Of a DNA stretch of 37,367 nucleotides, positions 17,202 through 26,778 are shown one piece after another (position 1 is the first letter of the stretch; each line of letters begins with the position of its first letter). Source of the stretch: an uncultured Pelagibacteraceae bacterium (GTDB taxonomy: Bacteria > Pseudomonadota > Alphaproteobacteria > Pelagibacterales > Pelagibacteraceae). Position numbers and translations under genes: made by a program. Under the pieces are notes generated by a model that was given only the letters and a program-made list of their open reading frames with translations, was not told where the DNA came from and ran no database searches. The stretch is from positions 1 to 37,367 of the forward strand of contig CABZPB010000007.1 of assembly GCA_902527485.1 (NCBI GenBank). Direction: 5' to 3'.

Positions 17202-17922
17202 AATATCAATTATAACTGTCACTAAAAATTCTGAAAAGTTTTTACTTCAAAATATTTTAAGTGTAAAATCCCAAAATTATCAGAATTTTGAGCATATTAT
17301 AGTAGATGGAAACTCAACTGATAAAACAATCAAAATTATAAATTCCCATAAAAAAAATATTAAATTTGTAAAAAATAAAAATGATAAAGGTTTATATCAT
17401 GCGATGAATGTTGGAATTAAAAAGTCATCTGGAGATATCATTGGGATATTAAATTCAGATGATATTTATTTTAAAAACACATTAAAAATAGTAAATCAAT
17501 ATTTCAACAAAAATAAAGATTTAGATTTCTTATTTGGCAGTGTATATAAACACAAATTATTACATGGATATAATCCATGGAAGATCAATTTTAGTTTTGG
17601 TTTTTACTCAACTCATTCTGTTGGCTTTTTTATTAAAAAAAAGGCTCAAAAAAAAATTGGATTATACGACCTTAATTATAAATATTCGGCTGATTATGAT
17701 CTTTTTTTAAGAATGATAAAAAAACATAGGCTGAAAGGTATGAGTACTACAAAAAAAGAAATTTTTGGCAAGTTTAGACAAGGAGGTCTTTCATCGAAAA
17801 TTAGATTTATAGATTATTTGAGAGAGTGCAATAAGATTAGACTAAAAAATGGTCAAAATTATTTATTAGTTTATTTTATTTATTTAATTAGGTTTATTAA
17901 AGGAATAAAAAAGATTATTTAA
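17188..17922 (+). CDS. GT2-family glycosyltransferase
   Basis: The 244-residue GT-A enzyme shows ISIITVTKNSEKFL at the N-terminus, HIIVDGNSTDKTI near residue 35, DKGLYHAMNVGIKKSSGDI, and LNSDDIYF (about residue 91) as the metal-binding acidic motif. It is the WcaA-like type found in colanic-acid and O-antigen loci. AAGGAG sits only one base before the ATG, which is too close for an ideal ribosome site; translation is more likely coupled to the overlapping GT4 gene. Its TAA shares an A with the next ATG. Confidence 0.82.
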   Translation: MKKYKISIITVTKNSEKFLLQNILSVKSQNYQNFEHIIVDGNSTDKTIKIINSHKKNIKFVKNKNDKGLYHAMNVGIKKSSGDIIGILNSDDIYFKNTLKIVNQYFNKNKDLDFLFGSVYKHKLLHGYNPWKINFSFGFYSTHSVGFFIKKKAQKKIGLYDLNYKYSADYDLFLRMIKKHRLKGMSTTKKEIFGKFRQGGLSSKIRFIDYLRECNKIRLKNGQNYLLVYFIYLIRFIKGIKKII

Positions 17923-18818
17923 TGAAAATACTAATAGGAGTTTGTTTAAGTAAAAAGAATTCTAAATTTGTAAATAAATTTTTAAATTCTTTATCAAAAC
18001 TTGAAGTACCAAATAATTATCTTTTAAAAATAGTATTTATAATTGAAAATAAAAATCATATTTTTGTAAATAAAATATCAAAAATTTTCAAAAGTAAAAA
18101 ACCCGATTTTGAAATTTTATTTACTGATAAGAATGGAATCCCTCAATTGAGAAACATATTTTTAAAGTATTTAAAAAATAATGTCTCAAAATATTCAGGA
18201 TTTTTAGATGATGATTGTATTATTCCAATTAAATGGCTAAAAAATATGGTAAAATTTATTGAAAAAAAAAATTGCGACGTTGTTGGTGGACCTCAGTTCC
18301 ATATGACAAATGATAAATTTTATGCAAAGTTATTTCAAATAATAGAACCGAAACGTACTCATGGCCAGAAAGTAGATTGGGTAGCTACAAATAATGTTTT
18401 CTTTAAATCGAAAATTTTAAATAAAAAAGATCTTAAATTTGATATAGATTTAAAAAATGTAGGTGGAAGTGACCAGCTTTTTTTTAAAAAATTACATTTT
18501 AAAAATGCAAATTTTAAATGGAATTTAAAGTCTTTCGTTATCGAAAATATTCAGGCTGAACGTGAGAATTTAAAGTGGTTTTTAAAGAGAAACTTAAGAT
18601 ATGGATATTCTGGGAATTATATAGATAGAAATATTTATGGTCCTCAACTTGGCTTTTATTTAAATTTTTCTAAAGGGTGCTATCTACTTTTTTTGTCAAT
18701 TTTTTTAATGATCATTTTCTTTTTAAACGACAACTTTTACAAATCTATTTTTTATTTTTGTAGGTCAATTGGAAGATTTTCAGTTTTAACTCGTTATAAA
18801 CCAAATAAGTATATATAA
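17922..18818 (+). CDS. GT2-family glycosyltransferase (divergent)
   Basis: The 298-residue protein has a GT-A layout: a start MKILIGVCLS, a DKNGIPQLRN segment near residue 68, FLDDDCIIP near residue 95 as the metal site, VVGGPQFHM, and VGGSDQLFFKKL near residue 178. One membrane segment occurs near the C-terminus. It belongs with GT2 proteins of polysaccharide clusters. It starts on the last base of the preceding GT2 stop (TAATG). Its tail overlaps the convergent membrane-protein gene by 25 bases, so both cannot have a terminator in a spacer. Confidence 0.72.
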   Translation: MKILIGVCLSKKNSKFVNKFLNSLSKLEVPNNYLLKIVFIIENKNHIFVNKISKIFKSKKPDFEILFTDKNGIPQLRNIFLKYLKNNVSKYSGFLDDDCIIPIKWLKNMVKFIEKKNCDVVGGPQFHMTNDKFYAKLFQIIEPKRTHGQKVDWVATNNVFFKSKILNKKDLKFDIDLKNVGGSDQLFFKKLHFKNANFKWNLKSFVIENIQAERENLKWFLKRNLRYGYSGNYIDRNIYGPQLGFYLNFSKGCYLLFLSIFLMIIFFLNDNFYKSIFYFCRSIGRFSVLTRYKPNKYI

Positions 18819-20122
18819 TTAAATGATAAATAATACGATAAATAATAAAAGATAATAATAAAATTATTTTTTTTTATACAATTTTCAATTTTATTTCTAT
18901 CAAAAAATAATAAAAAAATTATTAAAAACATTGGTTCAAAATACTTCTGAAAAATAAAAAAACCACTACTAAAAGTAAATAGTAAAAGAGCGCTCAAAAC
19001 AAAACTGAAAAAATTTTTTTGCGTGAAAAAGAAAATGAAATAAATACCAAAAAAAGATAAAATAAAAAAAATATATTTTTGATCAATAATTAGTGTAAAT
19101 AATTTATAAAATAATCCACCACCTATATTACCCTGATAATAAAAATTGGATAAACAAATTATCAAGATTAACAGAGAAGCCAAAAATATTTTTAAATTAA
19201 ATAATTTTATAAATGTATTTTTGTAATTTTGAAAATTATTAAAAAAATATTGTACAACAAATGGAAAAATATAAAAAAAATAAATTGATGATGAAATTAA
19301 AACCGATGATCTAAAATTGGTTATATCTAGATCATGATATGCAAATAATATAAGTGGATTTTTAATCAAGAAATATACTCCAGGAATAGATAAAAAAACC
19401 GTAAATATGGTGATTTTTAAAAGAGATCTAAATTTTAATTTTGTAAAAAATTCAAAAAAAATATATATAAAAAAAAAAGCATAATATTGTCTTGTATATG
19501 CGGCTAGTGATAAAAAAAATATCGATATGAGGGAATTCCCAAATTTTTTGAAATTATTGTCTCTAGCTTTCAAATGAAAAAGTGTTCCTATTAGAAAGAA
19601 AAATAAGGCTGTAAGATGATTATTTCCCCAAATTGCTGAATATTGAAAAGCTGGTAAAATATATATTAATCCAGAAATTAAAATTAATAAATATTTATTA
19701 GTTTTTTTTAAAGAAACACTCAAATTAAGGAAAAAAAGATATGGTATTATTAAAGATAATGAAAAATAGACAAATAAATATTTCTTAATATCATCTGCTA
19801 AAAAATAAAGTTGAGAAAAAATTAAATTATGTAAGGGGTAGTTAAGAAGTTTAGTATCAACACCCATCTCGTAATAAAATAAATTTAAAATATTTTCTCT
19901 TAAAACCTGAATATATTGCCAATGTGTTGCCAGATCACTAACAACACCACCGTTTTTTGCTTGAATATTGAATTGAAGTAAAAAAGAATTGGGTTCTACA
20001 GAACCAAATAAATTAGATAGATTAATTTTATAAATATAGCTTATAATTAGAGTGCTAATACAAAATAAAGAAAAAACATAAACAAATAATTTTTTTTGAA
20101 TTAGATTATTTATTGATTTCAT
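18794..20122 (-). CDS. Polytopic membrane protein, probable GT-C glycosyltransferase
   Basis: The 442-residue protein has about ten membrane segments. After the first helix comes a polar loop (residues about 38-100) with SDLATHWQYIQVLRENIL and LLNYPLHNLIFSQLYF. This resembles the first periplasmic loop and NYP-type motif of ALG10/DIE2-like and other GT-C transferases, which use polyprenyl-phosphate sugars. The match is by pattern only. A lipid-linked donor could come from a DPM-like enzyme of this island. The gene is transcribed against both neighbours; its start codon shares the tetramer CATG at 20120-20123 with the divergent GT2 gene. An O-antigen polymerase is an alternative. Confidence 0.55.
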   Translation of the reverse strand: MKSINNLIQKKLFVYVFSLFCISTLIISYIYKINLSNLFGSVEPNSFLLQFNIQAKNGGVVSDLATHWQYIQVLRENILNLFYYEMGVDTKLLNYPLHNLIFSQLYFLADDIKKYLFVYFSLSLIIPYLFFLNLSVSLKKTNKYLLILISGLIYILPAFQYSAIWGNNHLTALFFFLIGTLFHLKARDNNFKKFGNSLISIFFLSLAAYTRQYYAFFFIYIFFEFFTKLKFRSLLKITIFTVFLSIPGVYFLIKNPLILFAYHDLDITNFRSSVLISSSIYFFYIFPFVVQYFFNNFQNYKNTFIKLFNLKIFLASLLILIICLSNFYYQGNIGGGLFYKLFTLIIDQKYIFFILSFFGIYFIFFFTQKNFFSFVLSALLLFTFSSGFFIFQKYFEPMFLIIFLLFFDRNKIENCIKKNNFIIIFYYLSYYLSFNYIYLFGL

Positions 20123-20882
20123 GAAAAAAAACTTAATCAGTATTATAGTTCCTTATCGCAGAAAAAAAAAATTTTTTCAACAAACAATTAATTCAATTAA
20201 AAATCAAACTTATAAAAATTACGAATTAATTATTGTTTATGATGATACAAAAAAATTAGAATTAGATTTTGTAAAAGAAGTAACAAAAAATATTGTAAAA
20301 AAAAGAATTATTGTAAACAGGAAAAACCTTGGTGCTGGTGAATCCAGAAATAAAGGCATTAAATATTCTAGTGGTGAATATATTTGTTTTTGTGATGCTG
20401 ACGATTTGTGGGTGCCTAAAAAAATCGAAAAACAACTAAGTTTTATGAAAAAAAATAAATTGTCTTTTTCTCATACAAGTTATGAAATAATTGACAAAAA
20501 TGGAATAAAGATTTCCAGTTTTGATATTAGTAATAAAATTGAATATAAAGATCTTTTAAAAAGTTGTGATATTGGATTATCTACAGTTATGTGCTTAAAA
20601 GAAATATTAAAAAAAAATAAATTTATAAAAATTAGAACCAAGGAAGATTATTTTTTATGGTTAAGTATTATCAAAAAAATTAAAGTTATACGTGGTCTAA
20701 AGTCAAAATTAACGCTATGGAGAAAATTAGATAATTCTTTATCATCACCAATATTAAGAAGAATAATTGATGCTTATTTAATGTATAGTTTACATAACAA
20801 AAATAATTTTATTATTAATGTTTTTTATACTTTGAGATTGACCATCTATGCATTAATAAAAAAAATAAAAATTTATAATTAA
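20121..20882 (+). CDS. GT2-family glycosyltransferase
   Basis: The 253-residue GT-A enzyme shows ISIIVPYRRKKKFF, NYELIIVYDDTKK, NLGAGESRNKGIKYSSGEY, and CDADDLWVPKKIEKQL (about residues 93-108), which is the typical metal-binding and acceptor segment of GT2 enzymes in O-antigen loci. The length is normal for the short type. It starts head to head with the minus-strand membrane gene, with no spacer, and is followed 7 bases later by a further GT2-like gene. Confidence 0.84.
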   Translation: MKKNLISIIVPYRRKKKFFQQTINSIKNQTYKNYELIIVYDDTKKLELDFVKEVTKNIVKKRIIVNRKNLGAGESRNKGIKYSSGEYICFCDADDLWVPKKIEKQLSFMKKNKLSFSHTSYEIIDKNGIKISSFDISNKIEYKDLLKSCDIGLSTVMCLKEILKKNKFIKIRTKEDYFLWLSIIKKIKVIRGLKSKLTLWRKLDNSLSSPILRRIIDAYLMYSLHNKNNFIINVFYTLRLTIYALIKKIKIYN

Positions 20883-20889
20883 TTTTATA

Positions 20890-21558
20890 ATGAAAGATCT
20901 TACTTTAGTAATTCCTGCAAAATTTGAAAAAGATGCATTACCAGTTGTTCTTGATGAATTAGAAGACTTAAAGATAAAAAAAATTGTTGTAATACCTAAA
21001 TATGATCATGCAACAAGGCAAGCTATAATAAATTTTGATTGTGAAATTTTAGATCAAAACGGTGAAGGTTTTGGTAGCGCTTTAATTGAGGGTATAAATA
21101 AAGTACAAACTAAATATTTATGCATTTTTAATGCTGATGGTTCATTCGACCCAAGGTATTTAAAACAAATGGTTGAATTATTGAACACAAAATATGATTT
21201 TGTTTTTAATTCAAGATATATTGAAAAGGGTGGAAGTGATGATGATACTTTCTTAACTTATATAGGTAATAAATTTTTTACAGCATCATGTAAATTATTA
21301 TTTTCATTAAATATTTCAGATGTACTGTTCACATATGTAATGGGAAAATCTGATGCTTTTAAAAAATTAAATCTCCAAAATACTGATTTTACTTTTTGTA
21401 TTGAATTACCTGTAAAAGCTAAAATTCATAAATTTGAAAGCACTAGTTTTCCATCATATGAAAGATCTAGAATAGGTGGCAAAAAAAAAGTAAATGAATT
21501 TAAAGATGGTTTTTTAATCTTAATGTCTATAATTAAGCTATTTATAAAAAAAATATGA
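20890..21558 (+). CDS. GT2-like glycosyltransferase (DPM-related, divergent)
   Basis: The 222-residue protein has GT-A features: [20 protein letters not shown] at the start, [12 protein letters not shown] near residue 58, and [15 protein letters not shown] (about residues 78-92) as the probable metal site, followed by [16 protein letters not shown] like the GSRYxxGG of polyprenol-phosphate sugar transferases. The usual D-D-S segment after the second strand is absent ([10 protein letters not shown] instead), so activity on a normal donor is less certain. It overlaps gmd by 4 bases (ATGA), which couples it to GDP-sugar synthesis. Confidence 0.68.
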   Translation: MKDLTLVIPAKFEKDALPVVLDELEDLKIKKIVVIPKYDHATRQAIINFDCEILDQNGEGFGSALIEGINKVQTKYLCIFNADGSFDPRYLKQMVELLNTKYDFVFNSRYIEKGGSDDDTFLTYIGNKFFTASCKLLFSLNISDVLFTYVMGKSDAFKKLNLQNTDFTFCIELPVKAKIHKFESTSFPSYERSRIGGKKKVNEFKDGFLILMSIIKLFIKKI

Positions 21559-22613
21559 AAAAAAAAGTTGCGTTAATAACAGGAATTACCGGACAAGATG
21601 GTTCATACTTGGCTGAGTTTCTTCTTAATAAAGACTATATTGTTCATGGTGTAATAAGAAAGTCCTCAACATTCAATACAAAAAGAATTGATCATATATA
21701 TGTAGATCCTCACAATAAGACAAATTTTTTTCTTCATTATGGTGACCTTACAGACAGTAACAGCATTTATAATATAATTCATAAAGTAAAGCCAAATGAG
21801 GTTTATAATTTAGGTGCCCAAAGTCATGTTGGTGTTTCATTTGACAATCCTGAATTTACTTCTGAGGTCTCAGGAATTGGAACTCTTAGGATATTAGAAG
21901 CAATTAGATTTCTAAAAATGAAAAATATAAAATTTTATCAAGCAAGTACGTCAGAGCTTTATGGCGAGACTTATGGGAAATCTATCTTTAATGAAAATTC
22001 AAAGTTCCATCCTAAATCGCCTTATGGCGTAGCAAAGCTTTATGCTTATTGGATAACATCTGTATATAGAGAGTCGTATGACATTTTCGCTTCTAATGGA
22101 ATTTTATTTAATCATGAAAGTCCAAGAAGAGGAGAAACCTTTGTTACAAGAAAAATAACAAGATTCTTGGCAAGAAAAAAGTTGGGAAGTAAGGAAATAT
22201 TATATTTAGGGAATCTTAACGCAAAAAGAGATTGGGGACATGCAAAGGATTACACCGAGATGCAATGGAGAATTTTACAACAAAAGAAACCAGATGATTT
22301 TGTTATTGCTACAGGACAAGCATTTTCTGTAAGACAATTTGTAGAAGTTGCATCGAAATATCTAGGTTTAAAAATTTATTGGCAAGGAAAAGGTTTAAAC
22401 GAAGTTGGATATTTAAAACAAGGCTTAAGAAAGGAAATAATAATTAAGATAGATAAAAATTATTTTAGGCCTAATGAGGTTCAATATTTAAGAGGTGATG
22501 CCAAAAAAGCTTTTAGAATTTTAAAATTCAAACCGAAGTATTCTTTTAAAAATCTTGTAAAAGATATGATAGAAAGTGATTTGATTGAGGCAAAAAAAAA
22601 ATTTGAAGCTTAA
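21555..22613 (+). CDS. gmd: GDP-mannose 4,6-dehydratase
   Basis: The 352-residue SDR is a full-length, canonical Gmd: [17 protein letters not shown] (8-24), the STSELYG active-site segment (131-137) with Thr132 and Glu134, SPYGVAK with Tyr157 and Lys161, [16 protein letters not shown], and [17 protein letters not shown]. It converts GDP-mannose to GDP-4-keto-6-deoxymannose, the precursor for Fcl (14679-15650). It starts within the end of the preceding GT2-like gene (ATGA overlap) and is followed 3 bases later by a WecA-like transferase gene. GDP-mannose synthesis genes (manC, manB) are not in the window. Confidence 0.95.
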   Translation: MKKKVALITGITGQDGSYLAEFLLNKDYIVHGVIRKSSTFNTKRIDHIYVDPHNKTNFFLHYGDLTDSNSIYNIIHKVKPNEVYNLGAQSHVGVSFDNPEFTSEVSGIGTLRILEAIRFLKMKNIKFYQASTSELYGETYGKSIFNENSKFHPKSPYGVAKLYAYWITSVYRESYDIFASNGILFNHESPRRGETFVTRKITRFLARKKLGSKEILYLGNLNAKRDWGHAKDYTEMQWRILQQKKPDDFVIATGQAFSVRQFVEVASKYLGLKIYWQGKGLNEVGYLKQGLRKEIIIKIDKNYFRPNEVQYLRGDAKKAFRILKFKPKYSFKNLVKDMIESDLIEAKKKFEA

Positions 22614-22616
22614 AAT

Positions 22617-23621
22617 ATGTTAGAGATTGGTGTTTTATTAATCTCATTTTTTTTATGTTTAGTAATTAATTATATATTATCTAATAACAATTTTTTAATT
22701 GATAAAAAGTTTTTCCCTCATAAATCATTTGTAAGTAAAAAATCTGTACCAATAAGTGGGGGTTTGATATTTACCATAAGCACGCTTTTGTTTTTAAGAT
22801 TTGATACTACTTTTAACTACATAATTTTTTTAATTTTAGTAGTTGGACTTTTGTCAGACTTAAATATTTTGAAATCACCCTATAAAAGGTTTTTTTTACA
22901 AATAGCTATAATATTAGTACTAATATTCTTAAGTAAAAATTTCATATCTTCTATTAGAATACCTTTATTTGATCATTTACTCACATATTCACTTTTTAAG
23001 TATTTTTTTGCTATTTTTTGTTTGTTAGTTTTAATAAATGGGTCAAATTTTATAGATGGTGTTAACACTTTACTAATTGGATATTTCATATCTGTTATTT
23101 TGGTAATGATTGTTCTGATTAATAAATATAATCTTTATTTTGAACTTCAAAATCTCAAGATAATTTTTTCCGTTCTTTTAGTTTTGTTTGCTTTTAATTT
23201 TTTTGAAAAGTTTTTTTGTGGAGACGGTGGATCATATGTAATATCCTTAATTGTAGGGTTTTACTTAATAGAATTGTCAAATCTAGATTTAATTATTTCA
23301 CCTTATTTTATTGCATGTTTATTATGGTATCCAGCATATGAGTGCCTTTTTTCAATGGTTAGAAAAAAAATCAAAAAATTAGAAATAACTAGTCCAGATA
23401 ACAGTCACCTCCATCAACTTATATTCATTTTCTTTAAAAAAAAAATGAAGCTTAAAAGGTGGATTATTAGTTCAATAACTGGAATAGCAATTAATACTTA
23501 TAATCTATTTATTTTTTCTATAGCTTATATAAATATTTCTCAAACAAAGATATTAGTATCTATTATAATCTTGAATATTTTTTTATATAATTTTGTTTAC
23601 TTTGTATTAAAAAAAAATTAA
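22617..23621 (+). CDS. WecA/MraY-like polyprenyl-phosphate sugar-1-phosphate transferase
   Basis: The 334-residue polytopic protein has the marks of the PNPT superfamily: VPISGGLIF (44-52), GLLSDLNILKSPYKR (77-91) at the place of the Asp pair (here Ser-Asp), NGSNFIDGVNTL (141-152), FCGDGGSY (200-207) and the cytoplasmic HLHQL loop near residue 266. Such enzymes start surface-polysaccharide chains by moving a sugar-1-phosphate from a UDP-sugar to undecaprenyl phosphate. It lies 3 bases after gmd, and its stop codon overlaps that of the convergent ligase gene (TTAA). Confidence 0.85.
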   Translation: MLEIGVLLISFFLCLVINYILSNNNFLIDKKFFPHKSFVSKKSVPISGGLIFTISTLLFLRFDTTFNYIIFLILVVGLLSDLNILKSPYKRFFLQIAIILVLIFLSKNFISSIRIPLFDHLLTYSLFKYFFAIFCLLVLINGSNFIDGVNTLLIGYFISVILVMIVLINKYNLYFELQNLKIIFSVLLVLFAFNFFEKFFCGDGGSYVISLIVGFYLIELSNLDLIISPYFIACLLWYPAYECLFSMVRKKIKKLEITSPDNSHLHQLIFIFFKKKMKLKRWIISSITGIAINTYNLFIFSIAYINISQTKILVSIIILNIFLYNFVYFVLKKN

Positions 23622-24877
23622 TAATTTTTTCTTTTTAAATTTGCAAATCCTAAAAAAAACCAAAATAGAAAACCATTAAAAGTTGAAAATAAACTCCCAC
23701 CGGGCAAAAGTGGAATCAAAAAGATTATTAAATAAAAGTTAGTTGTAATTTTAAATATATTTTTTTTCCTTAAATCGCTAAGAAATTTTTCTTTAAAATA
23801 ACTAAATATAAAAAAAATGAAAATACAGTATCCAATTAAACCTTGTTCTGACAATAACTCAAAATGTATTTGGTGCGGGTGAGTTGAACATCTCAAATTT
23901 GTTAACTTCGAATCCTCTTTAAAATACCTTTTATTATGACATTCAAATCGAAAGTTTTTGTTTCCAACACCATTTAATTTATAATTTTTAAAAATTTCGA
24001 TTGCGGTGTCATAATGTTGAAAATATTTGATATTCTCAAATCTTTGAGAAATAGTTTTTGGGTTTTCTATAATTAGAATTCTATTAAAGAATTCTGTTTG
24101 TTTTAAAAGAACACTTGGAAAAATAAAAAATAATGATGTTGTGAAAAAAACTGTTAATGCAAGTAAATAAAATTTTTTCAAAAATAATTTTTCTTCCTCT
24201 ACAAAATAAAAAATCAATAAAAAAAGTAAGGTTGACTTTAAAAAAGCAGATCTTTCCCCAGTTATGAGAATACTAAATAAAATGAGGATTAATGTTAAAT
24301 TAATGATTATTTTAAATTTATTGGTAAGTTTTTTTCTTAAGTAAAACGCCGAGGTTATAAATCCAAAACTCAAAAGAAAAGTCCCGATCACATTTTCATC
24401 ATAAAAAAAACTAGCTATTCTTGTCCCATCTTGACTTTTGAAACCAAGTAGGTTCGATCCATTATATTTCTCAAAAAAAACATCAATTATGATGATAAAA
24501 ATAATAATTAACCAAAATTTGAAGATGCTTTCTAGCATCTCTTCTTTATCAATTAATAAAGGTATAGCTGGAAAAAGAATTAAAAATTTCAAAAAAAACA
24601 ATGAGCGTATTAGTCCATCATAACCGAACGATGGAGTGATAAAGTAATTTAGTAATGAATTTAAAACAATATAAATGTAAAAAAATAAAAGTATCTTAAA
24701 ATGTTTATTTTTTAACCATATAAAATTTTTATTTTTAAAAATATTAAATATAAATAATAAAAAAATGCAAAATAGATAAAAATTTATAAAAAAATTTCCA
24801 ATAATTATTGCCACAGGAAATGTAGCAAAGAAAAATATAATTAAGTAATCACCAATATTTAATTTTTTTGATATCAT
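23618..24877 (-). CDS. O-antigen ligase / Wzy-like polymerase
   Basis: The 419-residue protein has about eleven membrane segments and a large periplasmic loop near residues 280-340. There, VGNKNFRFECHNKRYF and STHPHQIHFELLSEQGLIG match the O-antigen ligase/polymerase family (PF04932), including the conserved His pair before EQG. A loop Arg of the ligase fold may be in GERSAFLK (about residue 207). It either polymerises the repeat unit or ligates it to lipid A core; sequence alone does not separate the two. The gene converges on the WecA-like gene with 4 overlapping bases. Confidence 0.82.
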   Translation of the reverse strand: MISKKLNIGDYLIIFFFATFPVAIIIGNFFINFYLFCIFLLFIFNIFKNKNFIWLKNKHFKILLFFYIYIVLNSLLNYFITPSFGYDGLIRSLFFLKFLILFPAIPLLIDKEEMLESIFKFWLIIIFIIIIDVFFEKYNGSNLLGFKSQDGTRIASFFYDENVIGTFLLSFGFITSAFYLRKKLTNKFKIIINLTLILILFSILITGERSAFLKSTLLFLLIFYFVEEEKLFLKKFYLLALTVFFTTSLFFIFPSVLLKQTEFFNRILIIENPKTISQRFENIKYFQHYDTAIEIFKNYKLNGVGNKNFRFECHNKRYFKEDSKLTNLRCSTHPHQIHFELLSEQGLIGYCIFIFFIFSYFKEKFLSDLRKKNIFKITTNFYLIIFLIPLLPGGSLFSTFNGFLFWFFLGFANLKRKNY

Positions 24878-24965
24878 TGTTAGAAATTACTGATTATTCT
24901 TATATTGATTTTTAATTTTTACAACAAAGTTTATTTGTAGTAATAGTAGATGGTGACTATTTATT

Positions 24966-25112
24966 ATGAAGCTTAAAAATAAAATAACTTTAGATAACTC
25001 ACGAAAAATACCAGTTACTTGTTTTCTTATAAGTTTACTTTTTAGAAAAATTAACAAAAAAAAAAAATTTAACCTTTTTTACAACTCTTCTTTAAAAATT
25101 GATAAAATTTAA
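24966..25112 (+). CDS. Possible small ORF (48 residues) in the 247-bp spacer
   Basis: The spacer 24878-25124 is the longest gap inside the island. It holds one ATG-started frame of 48 codons, positively charged with a short hydrophobic stretch (PVTCFLISLLF), and a run of twelve A at 25056-25067. No ribosome site or family is recognised. It may be a degraded gene end. The spacer must also carry the promoters of the two divergent flanking genes; I cannot assign them with confidence. Confidence 0.2.
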   Translation: MKLKNKITLDNSRKIPVTCFLISLLFRKINKKKKFNLFYNSSLKIDKI

Positions 25113-25124
25113 TTATATTTTTAA

Positions 25125-26411
25125 ATGATAAATTTACCGATACTTTATTTAGGTTATTTATTTATTTTATTTTCCACTATTGGTTTTGGATACTTGTCCT
25201 CAAAAATTTTATCTATAAGACTTTCAACGGGTGAATTGGGTTTAAGTGGAATTCTATTTATGACTATTTTTTCTTATATAACTAATTTTGCTGTACCTCA
25301 TAATTTTGTTCATAACTCCGTTTTTTTAATCATAGGCTTATTTCTTTTTTTTTTGCTCTTAAAAAAAAAATTATTTAGAAAAAAAATTAAACTTATCTTA
25401 ATAATTTCACTGATACTATTCGTTGGAATTTTAATGTCCAAAACACATGACGATTTTTCATATTACCATTTTCCATACACAATATCTTTAATCGAATTTA
25501 AAAAAATATTTGGTGTAGGTAATTTAGAGCATGGATTTAGGACACCATCATCTATATTTTACTTTAATTCCTTATTTTATCTTCCAATCATAGAAAGATC
25601 ATTAATACATAGTGGTGCAATATTTTATATGATTTTTACAAATATATTTCTAATTGAGAAAATATTTAATCGATTAAAAAATAAAAAATACGATTTTTTA
25701 TTAATATTGTCACTTCTTTCAGTATTGTTTATAAATACAATTTTTTATAGAATAGCTGAACATGGCACTGATAGATCAGCATTAATTCTTATATTCATTT
25801 TAGCTATTTATTACCTTGAAGGAATTAACAAAAAATTGACTAAGGTTAATTTCAAACATTACTACCAGAAAATACTAGTTATAATTCTTCTTATAATTTC
25901 GTTAAAAAGTTTTTATCTTATCTATATGATCTTTATATTTGCATTATTTTATGAATTTAGGAAAATTTTATTCAAAAATTATTTTTATAAGGAACTATTT
26001 AGTGAAAGTGTAGGATATTATTTTTTATTTGGGGCAATAATTTTCATATTTACAATTTTTTCAAATACTGGTTGTTTAATTTATCCTGCAAGTTTTACAT
26101 GTTTAGATTTTATTTCTTGGTCGATACCCAAAACAGAGGTTAGCGAAATGAAAAAATGGTATGAGCTCTGGTCAAAGGCTGGCGCAAGCCCTACTTATAG
26201 AGTTGATGATGCACAGATTTACTTATCAGGATTTAATTGGGTACCAAATTGGATACAAAATCACTTTTTTAACAAAATTTCAGACTTTTTATTATCTTTA
26301 TTTGCAATTGTAATTATATCTTCAATGTTTTTAATAAAATATAAGAAAGAAAAATCATTAAAAAAAAAATTTTCTTCTATTTTATTTAATTTTAATCATT
26401 TTGTTAATTGA
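25125..26411 (+). CDS. Large polytopic membrane protein, N-terminal part (frameshifted gene)
   Basis: The 428-residue reading frame is a membrane protein with about eleven segments. It has a polar loop with SKTHDDFSYYHFPYTISLIE and GHGFRTPSSIFYFNS-like residues (about 106-150), and a second loop with IYPASFTCLDFISWSIPK. The layout suggests a GT-C-type transferase, as in the LIC_10190-like membrane family that I recall from SAR11; that name is from memory. The frame ends soon after a run of ten A (26360-26369). With one A fewer the frame continues through another membrane helix into the ORF at 26401-26778, giving about 550 residues. This entry is the first part of that gene. Confidence 0.6.
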   Translation: MINLPILYLGYLFILFSTIGFGYLSSKILSIRLSTGELGLSGILFMTIFSYITNFAVPHNFVHNSVFLIIGLFLFFLLLKKKLFRKKIKLILIISLILFVGILMSKTHDDFSYYHFPYTISLIEFKKIFGVGNLEHGFRTPSSIFYFNSLFYLPIIERSLIHSGAIFYMIFTNIFLIEKIFNRLKNKKYDFLLILSLLSVLFINTIFYRIAEHGTDRSALILIFILAIYYLEGINKKLTKVNFKHYYQKILVIILLIISLKSFYLIYMIFIFALFYEFRKILFKNYFYKELFSESVGYYFLFGAIIFIFTIFSNTGCLIYPASFTCLDFISWSIPKTEVSEMKKWYELWSKAGASPTYRVDDAQIYLSGFNWVPNWIQNHFFNKISDFLLSLFAIVIISSMFLIKYKKEKSLKKKFSSILFNFNHFVN

Positions 26412-26778
26412 GTGGTTTTTAAATCATCCGGCTTTAAGATATGGAGGTTTTACACTTATTGCCCTGTCTATTTTTATACCTTTAAGCTTTTATATTGAGA
26501 ACAGGCTTAGTTTGAAATCAAAACTTAGAAAAAAGATAATCTTTTTAATTTGTATATCATTTATTGTTTTTTCATTAAAAAACATTGATAGAATTTTTAA
26601 AGAGTCTGATAAATATAATTATAATCCATTAATCAATGCTCATTACACTATAGATAAAAATAATTACTACTTTAATCATTTATTTTTAAAAGCTGAAAAA
26701 AAAAGAAATAATGATGGAAAGAAATATTATATTGTTTTAGATAGAGATTTAATTAAAAAGATCCAATTAAGCAAATGA
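26401..26778 (+). CDS. C-terminal part of the frameshifted membrane protein
   Basis: The 125-residue frame starts only at a TTG inside what reads as a membrane helix. Going upstream in the same frame to the A10 run gives NFLLFYLILIILLIEW, a good hydrophobic segment, then NHPALRYGG and another helix. It is therefore the tail of the gene at 25125 rather than a separate protein. Its stop overlaps the next start as ATGA (26775-26778), so the downstream epimerase depends on ribosomes reaching this frame. Confidence 0.6.
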   Translation: MLIEWFLNHPALRYGGFTLIALSIFIPLSFYIENRLSLKSKLRKKIIFLICISFIVFSLKNIDRIFKESDKYNYNPLINAHYTIDKNNYYFNHLFLKAEKKRNNDGKKYYIVLDRDLIKKIQLSK

